From NCBI RefSeq assembly GCF_010977575.1, contig NZ_CP048812.1, forward strand, positions 1,178,001 to 1,242,000: DNA of 64,000 nucleotides, written 5' to 3'. Within the stretch, counting starts at the first letter, position 1, and every line of letters begins with the position of its first letter. The notes under the pieces are model-generated. The model saw nothing but the letters and a program-made list of their open reading frames with translations. It made no database searches and had not been told where the DNA came from. A program made the position numbers and the translations under genes. This document shows positions 17,917 through 26,129 of the stretch, piece after piece. Origin of the DNA: Halomonas socia (GTDB lineage Bacteria > Pseudomonadota > Gammaproteobacteria > Pseudomonadales > Halomonadaceae).

Positions 17917-19398
17917 CTAGCGCCGCCAGAACATCGGCGTCAACAGTACCAGTACCGTCAGGATCTCCAACCGCCCCATCAGCATGCCCACGCACAGCAG
18001 CCATTTAGCCGCATCCGGCAGCGGCGCGAAATTGCCTGCGGGGCCGATGGTATCGCCAAGGCCCGGTCCCACGTTAGCCACGGCGGTGGCCGCTCCCGAA
18101 AGCGCTGTCGTCATGTCGAGCCCCATCATCGCCAAACCTAGCGCCAGCCCGGCGATGGTCAGGAAGAAGAAGAACGAGAAGGCGACCACGCCCCGGGTGA
18201 TGTCGTCGGTGATCGGCTGGCCGTTGTAGCGAGTGGTAAAGACCCCGTTGACGTGGATCAGATAACGCAGCTGATTGCGCAGCAGGATGCTGGCGATCTG
18301 AAAACGGAAGATCTTCATGCCACCGCTGGTGGAGCCGCTACAGCCTCCGACAAAGGTCAGATAGAAGAAAGCCACGAAGGCCAGCGCTCCCCAGGTACTG
18401 TAGTCGTCAGACGCATAGCCGGTGGTGGTCACGATGGAGATCACATTGAAGGTGACATTGGTCAGTGCCTCGAAGGGCGGCGTGCCGAGCCACATGCGCC
18501 AGCCGGAAAGCAACACAATCACCACTAACAGCAGCGCCAGCAGGCCCTGCACCTGCTGGTCTCGCCATAGCGCCAGGCGCGAGCCGCGTAGGAAGCGGAT
18601 ATAGAGCACGAAAGGCATGGCGCCCATCAGCATGAACAGCGAGCCCAGCCACAGCAGATGAGGCTGTTCGGCGTAGGCACCGAAGGAGGCATCCGAGTTG
18701 GCGAAGCCGCCGGTGGCCAGGGACGTCATGGCATGCACCACCGCGTCCAGCGGTAGCATGCCGCCAAGCCAATAAGCCAGCATGGCCACCAGGGTGAAGC
18801 CCACGTAAATCGACAGGGTTGCCTTGGCGATACCACCGGTACGTGGCATCACCTTGTCGGACCAGTCCGACGACTCAGTGTGGAAGAGGCGCATACCCCC
18901 CACCTTGAGGAAGGGCAGGATGGCGATCCCCATCACGATGATGCCGATGCCCCCCAGCCACTGCATCATGCCTCGCCACAGCTTCAGGCCGTCAGACAGG
19001 ACATCGATATCTTGTAATATGGTAGAGCCGGTCGTGGTGATTGCTGATACAGACTCGAACACCGCATTGGTAAAGGAGAGCTGGGGGGCACCCAACACCA
19101 GCGGCAGGCTGGCCAGGGTGCTGATGCTGACCCAACTGAGGGTGGTCACCAGGAACATCTGCCCGGGCTTCAGATAGAATTCGGCGCGCAGGGTTGCCAA
19201 CCAACTCAGGACGACCGCTCCGAGCACGATACCAATAGACATGGCGAAGGCCTGCGCATCGGGGTCTTTCTCGAGGATCAGCACCACCCAGGGCACGGCC
19301 ATGAAGACCGCCAGAACCAGCCATAGCACCGATAACACCTTGAGGATCGGCGCCCAGTTACGCCACTGCTCCTGCAACTCTTGCCAAAGACTCGCCAT
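17917..19398 (-). CDS. trkH: Trk potassium transporter membrane subunit TrkH
   Basis: K+ channel-like transporter of 493 residues, normal length, with many membrane segments. The four selectivity-filter loops are visible in order: ESVSAITTTGSTIL, TSLATGGFANSD, ISIVTTTGYASDD and TAVANVGPGLGDT. The third-repeat signature FLTFVGGCSGSTSGGMKIFRFQ is also present. It is the first gene of the set trkH-kdpD-kdpE-trkA. In halophiles K+ uptake is the first response to salt, and metals that damage the membrane cause K+ loss; either could explain its presence on this metal-resistance island (inference). Confidence 0.95.
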   Translation of the reverse strand: MASLWQELQEQWRNWAPILKVLSVLWLVLAVFMAVPWVVLILEKDPDAQAFAMSIGIVLGAVVLSWLATLRAEFYLKPGQMFLVTTLSWVSISTLASLPLVLGAPQLSFTNAVFESVSAITTTGSTILQDIDVLSDGLKLWRGMMQWLGGIGIIVMGIAILPFLKVGGMRLFHTESSDWSDKVMPRTGGIAKATLSIYVGFTLVAMLAYWLGGMLPLDAVVHAMTSLATGGFANSDASFGAYAEQPHLLWLGSLFMLMGAMPFVLYIRFLRGSRLALWRDQQVQGLLALLLVVIVLLSGWRMWLGTPPFEALTNVTFNVISIVTTTGYASDDYSTWGALAFVAFFYLTFVGGCSGSTSGGMKIFRFQIASILLRNQLRYLIHVNGVFTTRYNGQPITDDITRGVVAFSFFFFLTIAGLALGLAMMGLDMTTALSGAATAVANVGPGLGDTIGPAGNFAPLPDAAKWLLCVGMLMGRLEILTVLVLLTPMFWRR

Positions 19399-19634
19399 GG
19401 ACTGGACCTATCTGTCGCACCGCCCTCGCAGGGCCCGATGGCAACCATGGCACCACAGCCCAGACTAAAAAATCCGTAAAAACCGCCACCGAGGCATGAG
19501 CGTATTTTACCCTGACTGCTTGGTAGTCATCCCTGACCTACATCGAGTTACAGCAGCACAGGCAGGTGGAAGAGGCGCGTCAACACCAGGCCCAACTGGT
19601 CGATGCGCCCCGTCGGACGACTAATGGGGAGTCG

Positions 19635-20687
19635 TCAGCGCCGCAGATCGAGCATCTCGTACAACCCCGACGCCTGCTCAGGCTCATCTTCTAGCTCATC
19701 CGGGCACGGCTCGATGGGCGGCTCAACAGCCGCTACCTGACCATCGGGGCGCTCCAGCAGGGTTCTTAGCTGGCCGAAATGCGGCACCTCCCCACCTTCC
19801 AGATCGAGCATCCCCAGCGTCGCCACCAGCGCCTCCATGCCGTGCGCTTGGTCCTCCAGCAGCTCATATACCTGCACAAAAGGCGTTTCATCGTCCCAGC
19901 CCACCTTGATCGGCTGGTCGACGATATTGACCTGAGTGCCCACCGGCACGGCACCGAATATCGCCTCGATATCCTCCGGGTACATGCGGATACAGCCGCG
20001 GCTGGCACGCATGCCGATGCCGTCCGGATCATTGGTGCCGTGGATCAGGTAGCCAGGGATATCCAGCAGAATGGCATACTTGCCAAGTGGGTTCTCCGGC
20101 CCGGGTGGCACTACCGCCGGTGCCGGCTCCCCTCGCGCTGCAGCCTCCTCGCGCATAGAGCGGGGCGGATACCAGGCCGGATCCTCCAGACGCATGGTCG
20201 TTCGGGTCACGCCCAGCGGCGTGTCGTAGCCCTCTCGCCCGATACCTATCGGGTAGGTCTCGACCCTAGGCGCCTCGCCTGGCTCTGGCGCCGGGTAGTA
20301 GTAAAGGCGCAGTTCGGGGATATTGATCACGATGCCCGTGCGTTCCGCATCGGGCAGGATATGCCGCGCCGGTACCACCACCTCGGTCCCGACGCCGGGC
20401 ACCCAGATGCTGACGTCAGGGTTGGCGCGACGAATCTCTTCGTAGCCCAGGTTATGGGCGCGCGCGATGTCGAGCAGCGTGTCCTCCTCGTGTTCAACGA
20501 TGATCGTGTAAGTCTCGCCAATCACATCGCCGTTTTCCGGCAAGCGGTAGTGGCCCAGCGGCCACTCTGTGGCCTCCTCGGCCAGCGCTGGCGACGCAAC
20601 CAGCAGCGACAGGGCAAGCAGCAGTGCACACTGGCCGCGCCTGGCGGAGAGAGCGCTGGCCGTGACTCGGTTAGCAAGTGGCAGCAT
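19635..20687 (-). CDS. L,D-transpeptidase (YkuD) with LysM domain
   Basis: Periplasmic peptidoglycan enzyme of 350 residues. The signal peptide is about residues 1-36 (LLLALSLLVASPALA). A LysM-like domain (YTIIVEHEEDTLLDIARAHNLGYEEIRRANPDV) follows at about 58-95, then the YkuD domain: GIVINIPELRLYYYP, PIGIGREGYDTPLGVTR, and the catalytic IHGTNDPDGIGMRASRGCIRMYPEDIE with its SRGCxR Cys. It is related to the E. coli YbiS/ErfK/YcfS group, which link Lpp to peptidoglycan or make 3-3 crosslinks. E. coli members are copper-sensitive (established for LdtA-D), which makes an extra copy on a copper island notable. Its start overlaps the lgt stop. Confidence 0.92.
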   Translation of the reverse strand: MLPLANRVTASALSARRGQCALLLALSLLVASPALAEEATEWPLGHYRLPENGDVIGETYTIIVEHEEDTLLDIARAHNLGYEEIRRANPDVSIWVPGVGTEVVVPARHILPDAERTGIVINIPELRLYYYPAPEPGEAPRVETYPIGIGREGYDTPLGVTRTTMRLEDPAWYPPRSMREEAAARGEPAPAVVPPGPENPLGKYAILLDIPGYLIHGTNDPDGIGMRASRGCIRMYPEDIEAIFGAVPVGTQVNIVDQPIKVGWDDETPFVQVYELLEDQAHGMEALVATLGMLDLEGGEVPHFGQLRTLLERPDGQVAAVEPPIEPCPDELEDEPEQASGLYEMLDLRR

Positions 20688-21514
20688 CAGGATGCCCTCC
20701 CATGGTCGCGTGAAGGCAGCACGCCGTGGCCAAGCGCACCGTCGACCGGCTGCCGGCGTGACCAGGCGATCAGCGCCATGCCCACGACGATCATCGGTGC
20801 GGTCAGCAGCATGCCCATGGTGACCCAGCCAAAGGCGATAAAGCCGAGATGCTCATCCGGCAGCCGTACGAACTCCACGGCGAAGCGGAACACGCCGTAC
20901 AGCAGCATGAACATGCCGGAGATCATCCCCCGCCGCCGCGGCTCGGCGGATAGCCACCACAGCAGCACGAACAGCACCACGCCTTCCAAGGCGAATTCAT
21001 ACAGCGCCGAAGGGTGGCGTGGCTCGGGCCCCATATGGGGAAACGGCATCGCCCAGGGCAGCTCGCTGACCCGACCGGGCAGCTCATGGTTGATAAAGTT
21101 GCCGATCCTCCCCGCCCCCAGGCCGATCGGCACCAGTGGCGCGATAAAGTCGGTGAGCTGGAAGTAGCCGAGCCGATGCCTACGCGCGAACAGCAGCGCC
21201 GCGACCAGCACCCCGAGCAGGCCGCCGTGGAAGCTCATGCCGCCGTCCCAGACCATGAACAGCCATAGCGGGTCGGCCACTAGGCGCTCGATACCATAGA
21301 ACAGGGCATAGCCGAGGCGGCCCCCTGCCACCACCCCCAGCGCCGCATAGAACACCAGGTCGCCGATGGCATCCTGGCTAAGGCCGACCCGATGGGCACG
21401 TCGGCGCCCCAGCCACCAGGCAGCGACGAAGCCAACCACGTACATCAGGCCGTACCAGTGAATCTGCAGTGGCCCTAGCGAAATCGCCACTGGATCGATA
21501 GTGGGATAGTCCAT
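20687..21514 (-). CDS. lgt: Prolipoprotein diacylglyceryl transferase (accessory Lgt)
   Basis: Integral membrane enzyme that attaches diacylglyceryl to the lipobox Cys of prelipoproteins; 275 residues. Family signatures: LQIHWYGLMYVVGF, the phosphatidylglycerol-binding GRIGNFINHELPGR, RHPSALYEFALEG and EFVRLPDEHLGF. The signature His and Arg residues are in place. It overlaps the L,D-transpeptidase gene by 1 bp. An essential housekeeping lgt should exist elsewhere, so this is an accessory copy; such copies are seen in metal-resistance clusters. Three island products here carry lipoboxes or lipoprotein-like signals (ApbE, the Asp-box protein). Confidence 0.93.
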   Translation of the reverse strand: MDYPTIDPVAISLGPLQIHWYGLMYVVGFVAAWWLGRRRAHRVGLSQDAIGDLVFYAALGVVAGGRLGYALFYGIERLVADPLWLFMVWDGGMSFHGGLLGVLVAALLFARRHRLGYFQLTDFIAPLVPIGLGAGRIGNFINHELPGRVSELPWAMPFPHMGPEPRHPSALYEFALEGVVLFVLLWWLSAEPRRRGMISGMFMLLYGVFRFAVEFVRLPDEHLGFIAFGWVTMGMLLTAPMIVVGMALIAWSRRQPVDGALGHGVLPSRDHGRAS

Positions 21515-21632
21515 CAGACGTCCCCCCGCGGCTTACCGTCATCGGCCGTATACGCTGTCCGCACGGCCACCCGCCGGGTGACGTGCCAGCCTTTGCAATA
21601 GGTCATGGATAACCTCTCTCGTCTCTCGTGAA

Positions 21633-21663
21633 GATTGGCTCGTCAGCGAGACGAGCCGCCAAT
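21633..21663 (-). other. Stem-loop upstream of lgt
   Basis: GGCTCGTC (21637-21644) pairs with GACGAGCC (21650-21657); flanking GATTGG and CCAATC extend the stem past a small bulge. It lies between the small Cys protein and lgt on the transcribed strand. No U-tract follows on the minus strand, so an mRNA-stability or processing element is more likely than a terminator. Confidence 0.5.
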
Positions 21664-21673
21664 CAGCTACGAG

Positions 21674-22012
21674 TCAGACGCGAGGGGGGCGCTCGAGACG
21701 CCCAGGAGAGGTCGACAGCCAGGCAACGACCGGCGCGCGGAGGGCCTCGCTGGAGGGAGGGAGCAGTCCGGTATCAGGGGAGGCGCCGCCGGACAGATTG
21801 ACGCAGGAGGTCACGCAGCCGCTACTGCTATCGTCTTGTCCTGCATCCATTGCGATATCGACGTCGAGCGAGGAAAGTAGCTCTACGGACGGTTCAGGCT
21901 GGATCGGGCAGCTCACGTCACCATGATGGCTTGCTTCCGCCGCAGCCGAGGGCAGCGCCAGGGCAAGCACCAGCGGTAGGAACAGCAGCCAGGAAAGCAG
22001 GAGGCGCAGCAT
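21674..22012 (-). CDS. Small secreted Cys-containing protein (DUF2946-like), copy 1
   Basis: Protein of 112 residues. The signal peptide is residues 1-25 (LLLSWLLFLPLVLALALPSAAA). The mature part has three Cys (SCPIQPE and GCVTSC) and ends GRLERPPRV. The tail and general layout match the product at 27808 (ending PFERPPRA), and both recall DUF2946, small exported proteins often linked to metal or TonB uptake genes. It sits between cardiolipin synthase and lgt in the copper-associated run. The Cys pairs suggest metal or thiol chemistry, but no function is established. The start could lie slightly upstream. Confidence 0.65.
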   Translation of the reverse strand: MLRLLLSWLLFLPLVLALALPSAAAEASHHGDVSCPIQPEPSVELLSSLDVDIAMDAGQDDSSSGCVTSCVNLSGGASPDTGLLPPSSEALRAPVVAWLSTSPGRLERPPRV

Positions 22013-22159
22013 GGATCGGGATCAACAGCCAGTGGGGAAGATAATGAGAGGCAGTATTTCATGGCGTTCGGCGCCCTACAACCGAGGGGCTGCACCCAGG
22101 TCGGCCGTACGGTGCCCTCGATATCAAACGCGCCTGGGGTCTTTTGCTAGTCGACGACA

Positions 22160-23665
22160 TCAGAGTATCGGAGCGAGTAGATATGCCGCTCGCGCCGCGA
22201 CCCGATGCCAGAGCGGCTGTGCCTCCACCTCGCCGGGGCGCATCCGCCGCGAGCGGGAAAAGTCCGCCTCGAACATCGCCTCGACCTCGGCGGCGAATGC
22301 CGGGTCCATTACCAGCGCCGTCACCTCGAAGTTCAGGCGAAAGGAGCGGTTGTCCAGATTCACGGTGCCTACCGCCGCGCCGATGTCATCTACCAGGAAG
22401 GCCTTGCCGTGCAGGAACCCCTCCTCGAAGCGGTGGACCTCGACACCGGCATCCAGCAGTGAATCCAGAAACGCGTAAGCGGCAAAGTAGGTCAGCGGAT
22501 TGTCCGGCCGCTCCGGAATCAGCACCCGTACGTCCACGCCGCTCAGTGCAGCCAGCTTGAGCATCGCCAGCACGCCCTCGTCGGGGACGAAATAGGGGCT
22601 GGAGATCCAGATCCGCTCATGGGCGGCATGGATCGCCTGCTGGATCATCAGGCTGGCGGTCTCGAAACGGTCCGCGGGACCGGTGGGCAGGATCAGCACC
22701 GGCGACGCGTGGTGGGTGGGCACCACAGGCTCCCAGGGCAGCTCGGGCAACGTCTCGGTGGCCCAGTGCCAGTCCTCGAGAAACACCAGCTGCAGCGCCA
22801 GGGCTGCCGGCCCCTCGATCATCAGGTGGGTGTCCCGCCAGGGGCCAATGCGTGGATGACCGCGCAGGTACTCGTCGCCAACGTTGAAGCCGCCGACCCA
22901 GGCCCGGGCACCGTCAGCCACCACGATCTTACGATGGTTACGGAAGTTGAGCTGGAAGCGATTACCCGGCCCCCGGGTGGAGTGGAAGCGGTGCACGCGG
23001 ACACCGGCCTCCTCCAGCGCCCTGAGATAGCTCCCCGGCAGGGCGTAGCTGCCGATCTCGTCATACAGGAAGTAGACCTCGACGCCCTGCCGAGCCTTCT
23101 CGATCAAGCGAGTCTGCAGCGCCAGGCCCACCTCATCGGCGCGTACGATATAGAACTGCACCAGCAGATAGCGTTCAGCGGCCCCGATGCCGGCGAACAG
23201 ACTCTCGAAGGTCGCCTCGCCATCGATCAGCAGCTCCACCCGGTTGCCGCCGAGAAACGGCAGCTTGGCCAGCTGCTCCACGCCCACCAAGTGCTTATCG
23301 CTGTGAGCCGCAGAAACGCCGTGGGCGCGCAGCTCGGCAAGTTTACTGGCTAGCGCCTGTCCTAGCACCGAGTCCTCGTCGCGCCGGGCCGAGACATAGC
23401 CCTGGAACCTCGCACGCCCGAACACCCAGTAGGTGGGCACCGCTACATAGGGCACCGTGTTCAGTGAGACGATCCAGGCCACTGCCCCCTGGGAGGTGCG
23501 ACTCGACATCATGGCGTCCAGCGATGAGGCCAGGCCCACCAGATGGGCGACGCCCATCACAAGCAAGAGCCGGCGCCAGGGCCAGCGACGCCTGGCAGGC
23601 GCGTTCTGTGATGGTGACACGACTAGCTCCTCACTTCGCTCGGCCTTGCCGGCGCGGCCCATCAA
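22160..23665 (-). CDS. cls: Cardiolipin synthase (PLD superfamily)
   Basis: Membrane-associated phospholipase-D-type enzyme of about 500 residues that condenses phosphatidylglycerol to cardiolipin. A hydrophobic N-terminus (RRLLLVMGVAHLVGL) precedes a second membrane segment (VAWIVSLNTVPYVAVPTYWVF). Two HKD motifs are intact: NHRKIVVADGARAWVGGFN and HGKAFLVDDIGAAVGTVNLDNRS. The protein has the ClsA-like layout. It follows the small membrane protein gene with a 4-bp overlap. As an extra copy on a metal island it may remodel the membrane under metal or salt stress. Confidence 0.92.
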   Translation of the reverse strand: MMGRAGKAERSEELVVSPSQNAPARRRWPWRRLLLVMGVAHLVGLASSLDAMMSSRTSQGAVAWIVSLNTVPYVAVPTYWVFGRARFQGYVSARRDEDSVLGQALASKLAELRAHGVSAAHSDKHLVGVEQLAKLPFLGGNRVELLIDGEATFESLFAGIGAAERYLLVQFYIVRADEVGLALQTRLIEKARQGVEVYFLYDEIGSYALPGSYLRALEEAGVRVHRFHSTRGPGNRFQLNFRNHRKIVVADGARAWVGGFNVGDEYLRGHPRIGPWRDTHLMIEGPAALALQLVFLEDWHWATETLPELPWEPVVPTHHASPVLILPTGPADRFETASLMIQQAIHAAHERIWISSPYFVPDEGVLAMLKLAALSGVDVRVLIPERPDNPLTYFAAYAFLDSLLDAGVEVHRFEEGFLHGKAFLVDDIGAAVGTVNLDNRSFRLNFEVTALVMDPAFAAEVEAMFEADFSRSRRMRPGEVEAQPLWHRVAARAAYLLAPIL

Positions 23666-24222
23666 GGGGAGTCCTCTCGACGTTCCTCTTTAGCCGTCGT
23701 TGCCGAGTCGCCAGTGCAAGGAGCACCGACGTCAGGCCTGCGCAGACAGGCTTCGCCGAGCATCAGTCGGCGCGCCAGCCACACCACGAGCGGTGGCAAG
23801 ACGAGCCACTGCAGCAGCGGCGCAAGCCCCGTCCCCAACAGCGGCAGGGTGGGCATCCGCTCGGCGTATTGCCAGCGATCCTGCAGCACGGTGGCGTGCC
23901 ACTCCAGCCCGATCGTGATCACCACGCCGACGACCACGAAACCGGCTATCGCCCTGCCGTGAGGCCGAAGCAACCAGTCGCGCTGCCGGAGTACCGCCGC
24001 CACGGCCCAGTAGGCCACGAGCGCGATGAGCACGTCCCCCAGGGTCGCCCGGGTGCAGAAGAGAACAGCGTCCCAGTGCCCCATTTCCGGCATCTCGGCG
24101 AACAGCGGTACTTGGAGGAACTCCCACGGATAGTTCAGCAGAAACGCAAAGAGCGCCACGTTGAACTCCGGGGTGGCCAGCAGCCGGTTCGACTTGCCGC
24201 ATCCGGCTCGCGCTCCCGCCAT
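23662..24222 (-). CDS. Uncharacterised inner-membrane protein
   Basis: Protein of about 186 residues with four to five predicted membrane segments (VALFAFLLNYPWEFLQVPLF, ATLGDVLIALVAYWAVAAVL, AIAGFVVVGVVITIGLEW, LAPLLQWLVLPPLVVWLARRLML). The ATG at 24222 is chosen because the conserved-looking hydrophobic part begins shortly after it; a longer frame reaches 24369 but reads as unstructured. Distinctive motifs are LNYPWEFLQVP, HWDAVLFCTRATLGD, and EWHATVLQDRWQYAERMPTLPLLGTGLAPLLQW with several possible metal or haem ligands. I do not recognise a named family. It overlaps cls by 4 bp and so is co-expressed with it. Confidence 0.7.
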   Translation of the reverse strand: MAGARAGCGKSNRLLATPEFNVALFAFLLNYPWEFLQVPLFAEMPEMGHWDAVLFCTRATLGDVLIALVAYWAVAAVLRQRDWLLRPHGRAIAGFVVVGVVITIGLEWHATVLQDRWQYAERMPTLPLLGTGLAPLLQWLVLPPLVVWLARRLMLGEACLRRPDVGAPCTGDSATTAKEERREDSP

Positions 24223-24384
24223 GGTGAAAGCTCCAGAACAGAGAGGGGTCGATGCAGTGGGCAACGACAGGCGCCAGTGTTCCACGCCGCGCGAAGCCAG
24301 GCAAGCGGTGCCCTGCCCCCAAGTTGAACGGCAGATGTTTCTTGAGACTCGTCGCTCTAAGGTGCCCAAAGCGAGCCATCATGC

Positions 24385-25125
24385 TCAGGCCCGGCCCCGT
24401 CTATGGCGAAAGGTCTTGATCATTGCCGCCGTCTGCAGGACGAAGAGAATACCGACGAGCCCCAGGAACCAGAACCGAAACCAGTTGGGGTCCGGCACGC
24501 CTCGCTGGAAGGCCAGGTTCCTCAAGCTAAGCTCGTAATGCAGGAAAAGAAAATAAGAGGCGTGCAAGGCGACCAAGTAGAAGATGACATAGGCATACTG
24601 TTGTAGATGCTTCCAGGCCCGACTTCCCAGATAGCGTATGGCGCGATCAGAGGATATCGCCATCAGGACGAGTGCCCAGAACAGGGCCACCAGGCCGATC
24701 AGATTCGCCAGCCCGAAGCCGGGGTCTACGAGGACCGGCCCCGGAATCCCGATATTGTCAATGTGTTGGTAGCCCAGGAAGCCGCTTATCGACCAGCGTG
24801 CCCAACCGTCCCACACCAGGTAGGCATGCACGGCAGCGTACAGCGCGAACCAGATACCGAAGGCCCGCCGCCAGTGCATAAGTGAGACCATCACCTTTGG
24901 CCAGAGGCGCGCGACGGGGCCAATGGACAAGGCGACGAACAGCAGGGTGAAGGCCGCGTCCCCAAAGGCCCGCCAGGTGCGCATCTCATTATCCCACTCC
25001 AGGCGGCTGGCCCAGAAAAGGTATGTCACTACGGCACCGATGAGCACGACAGCCAGGTGCTTCAGGAGGCGGTACTTCCCCACTGAGGTAGTCGCCTCCG
25101 CCGAGGCTTCAAACGCTTTGCCCAT
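24385..25125 (-). CDS. Ferric reductase-like transmembrane haem protein (MsrQ/YedZ type)
   Basis: Membrane protein of 246 residues with about six helices. Paired His residues on helices, in LMHWRRAFGIWFALYAAVHAYLVW and WKHLQQYAYVIFYLVALHASYFLF, are the haem-ligand pattern of the ferric-reductase-like domain. It has no C-terminal FAD/NAD domain, so it resembles MsrQ/YedZ, which passes electrons to a periplasmic partner. No MsrP gene is adjacent; possible partners on this island are unknown. It lies between the Asp-box lipoprotein and the unknown membrane protein. Confidence 0.8.
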   Translation of the reverse strand: MGKAFEASAEATTSVGKYRLLKHLAVVLIGAVVTYLFWASRLEWDNEMRTWRAFGDAAFTLLFVALSIGPVARLWPKVMVSLMHWRRAFGIWFALYAAVHAYLVWDGWARWSISGFLGYQHIDNIGIPGPVLVDPGFGLANLIGLVALFWALVLMAISSDRAIRYLGSRAWKHLQQYAYVIFYLVALHASYFLFLHYELSLRNLAFQRGVPDPNWFRFWFLGLVGILFVLQTAAMIKTFRHRRGRA

Positions 25126-25185
25126 CCTCTTCTGTCCCGGGGGGGTGCTGACTCATTCGCTTCTTCTCCAGCATCAAGAGCCACC

Positions 25186-26052
25186 TTACAGCGTCGACCA
25201 GTCGCGCCCACCGTTGTCACTGAGCAACAGCCGCCCCTCATCATCTGACGCCACCAGCCGCTCGGGGTCGTTCGGGTCAACCGCCAGGTGCAGCAGGTAG
25301 CGCTCCCCCCAGTCTCGCTCTACTACGTCCCACTCGCGGCTGGCCTCCTCGGCCGTGATCAATCCCGCCCCCAGCATGAAGGCATAGAGCCGCCCATCGT
25401 GAGCCGCCACCAGGCTCGCGGGACGGCGCTCTGGGTGGATCGGCCGCCAGCGCAGGCCGCCATCCGGGCTCAGCAACAGGCCGTCCTGGGTGGCGGCATA
25501 GAGATGCTCGGAGTCGCGGCTCGAGGCCGCCAGGGCGATCAGGCCGTCCGGGGCCCGCTCCTGAATCTGCCATTGCTGGCCGCCGTCGTGGCTGACCTGC
25601 AGCTGGCCGGCAAAGGCACCGTAGAGCACGTCGGGGTCGGCTTCGCTGACGGTGAGCTGATGGAAGTCCACCGGGCCATCGGCGCCAGGCGAGCGCTGCT
25701 CCCAGTGTTTACCGCCATCGCTGGAGACTACCACGCCCAGGTTGCCGCCCCGGGCCGGATGGCCGCTGGCGAAGAAGGTCTCGGCATCAGTGGGGTGCGG
25801 CGTGAAGCCCATGAAGTCATGGGTCTCCTCCGACACCCGGCGCGCCAGCCGATCGGCACCGATGGCATAGAAGCCATGGTGGGTGGCCAGCCAGATCCGC
25901 TCGCTTTCGGCGCGGTCGAAGGCCAGGCCGTGAATATGGGTCTGCTGGCGCAATTGCTCGAGGCTGATGCCCTCCGGCTCGCGGGAACAGCCCGCCAGCA
26001 GCAGGCTCGCCACGGCGGTCAGCAGCAGGAAAGCACGTCGGAAGTCACGCAT
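25186..26052 (-). CDS. Asp-box (BNR-repeat) lipoprotein of the F510_1955 type
   Basis: Exported protein of 288 residues. The ATG at 26052 gives a lipoprotein signal FLLLTAVASLLLAGC; the longer frame overlaps the oxidase gene and is spurious. The rest is a sialidase-like beta-propeller with Asp-box repeats: SSDGGKHW, SHDGGQQW, SPDGGLRW and SDNGGRDW. Proteins of this type are named F510_1955 family glycosylhydrolase in annotation, but a glycosidase activity is not established and the usual context is copper-resistance multicopper-oxidase loci, as here. It lies 77 bp downstream of the oxidase gene. Confidence 0.82.
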   Translation of the reverse strand: MRDFRRAFLLLTAVASLLLAGCSREPEGISLEQLRQQTHIHGLAFDRAESERIWLATHHGFYAIGADRLARRVSEETHDFMGFTPHPTDAETFFASGHPARGGNLGVVVSSDGGKHWEQRSPGADGPVDFHQLTVSEADPDVLYGAFAGQLQVSHDGGQQWQIQERAPDGLIALAASSRDSEHLYAATQDGLLLSPDGGLRWRPIHPERRPASLVAAHDGRLYAFMLGAGLITAEEASREWDVVERDWGERYLLHLAVDPNDPERLVASDDEGRLLLSDNGGRDWSTL

Positions 26053-26129
26053 CGCAAGAGGTCCTCGTTCATTCGGGTAAGCCCGGGGCTGCCGCGCAGC
26101 GCCGGGTTCGGCGGTGCCATAGGGCAGCC

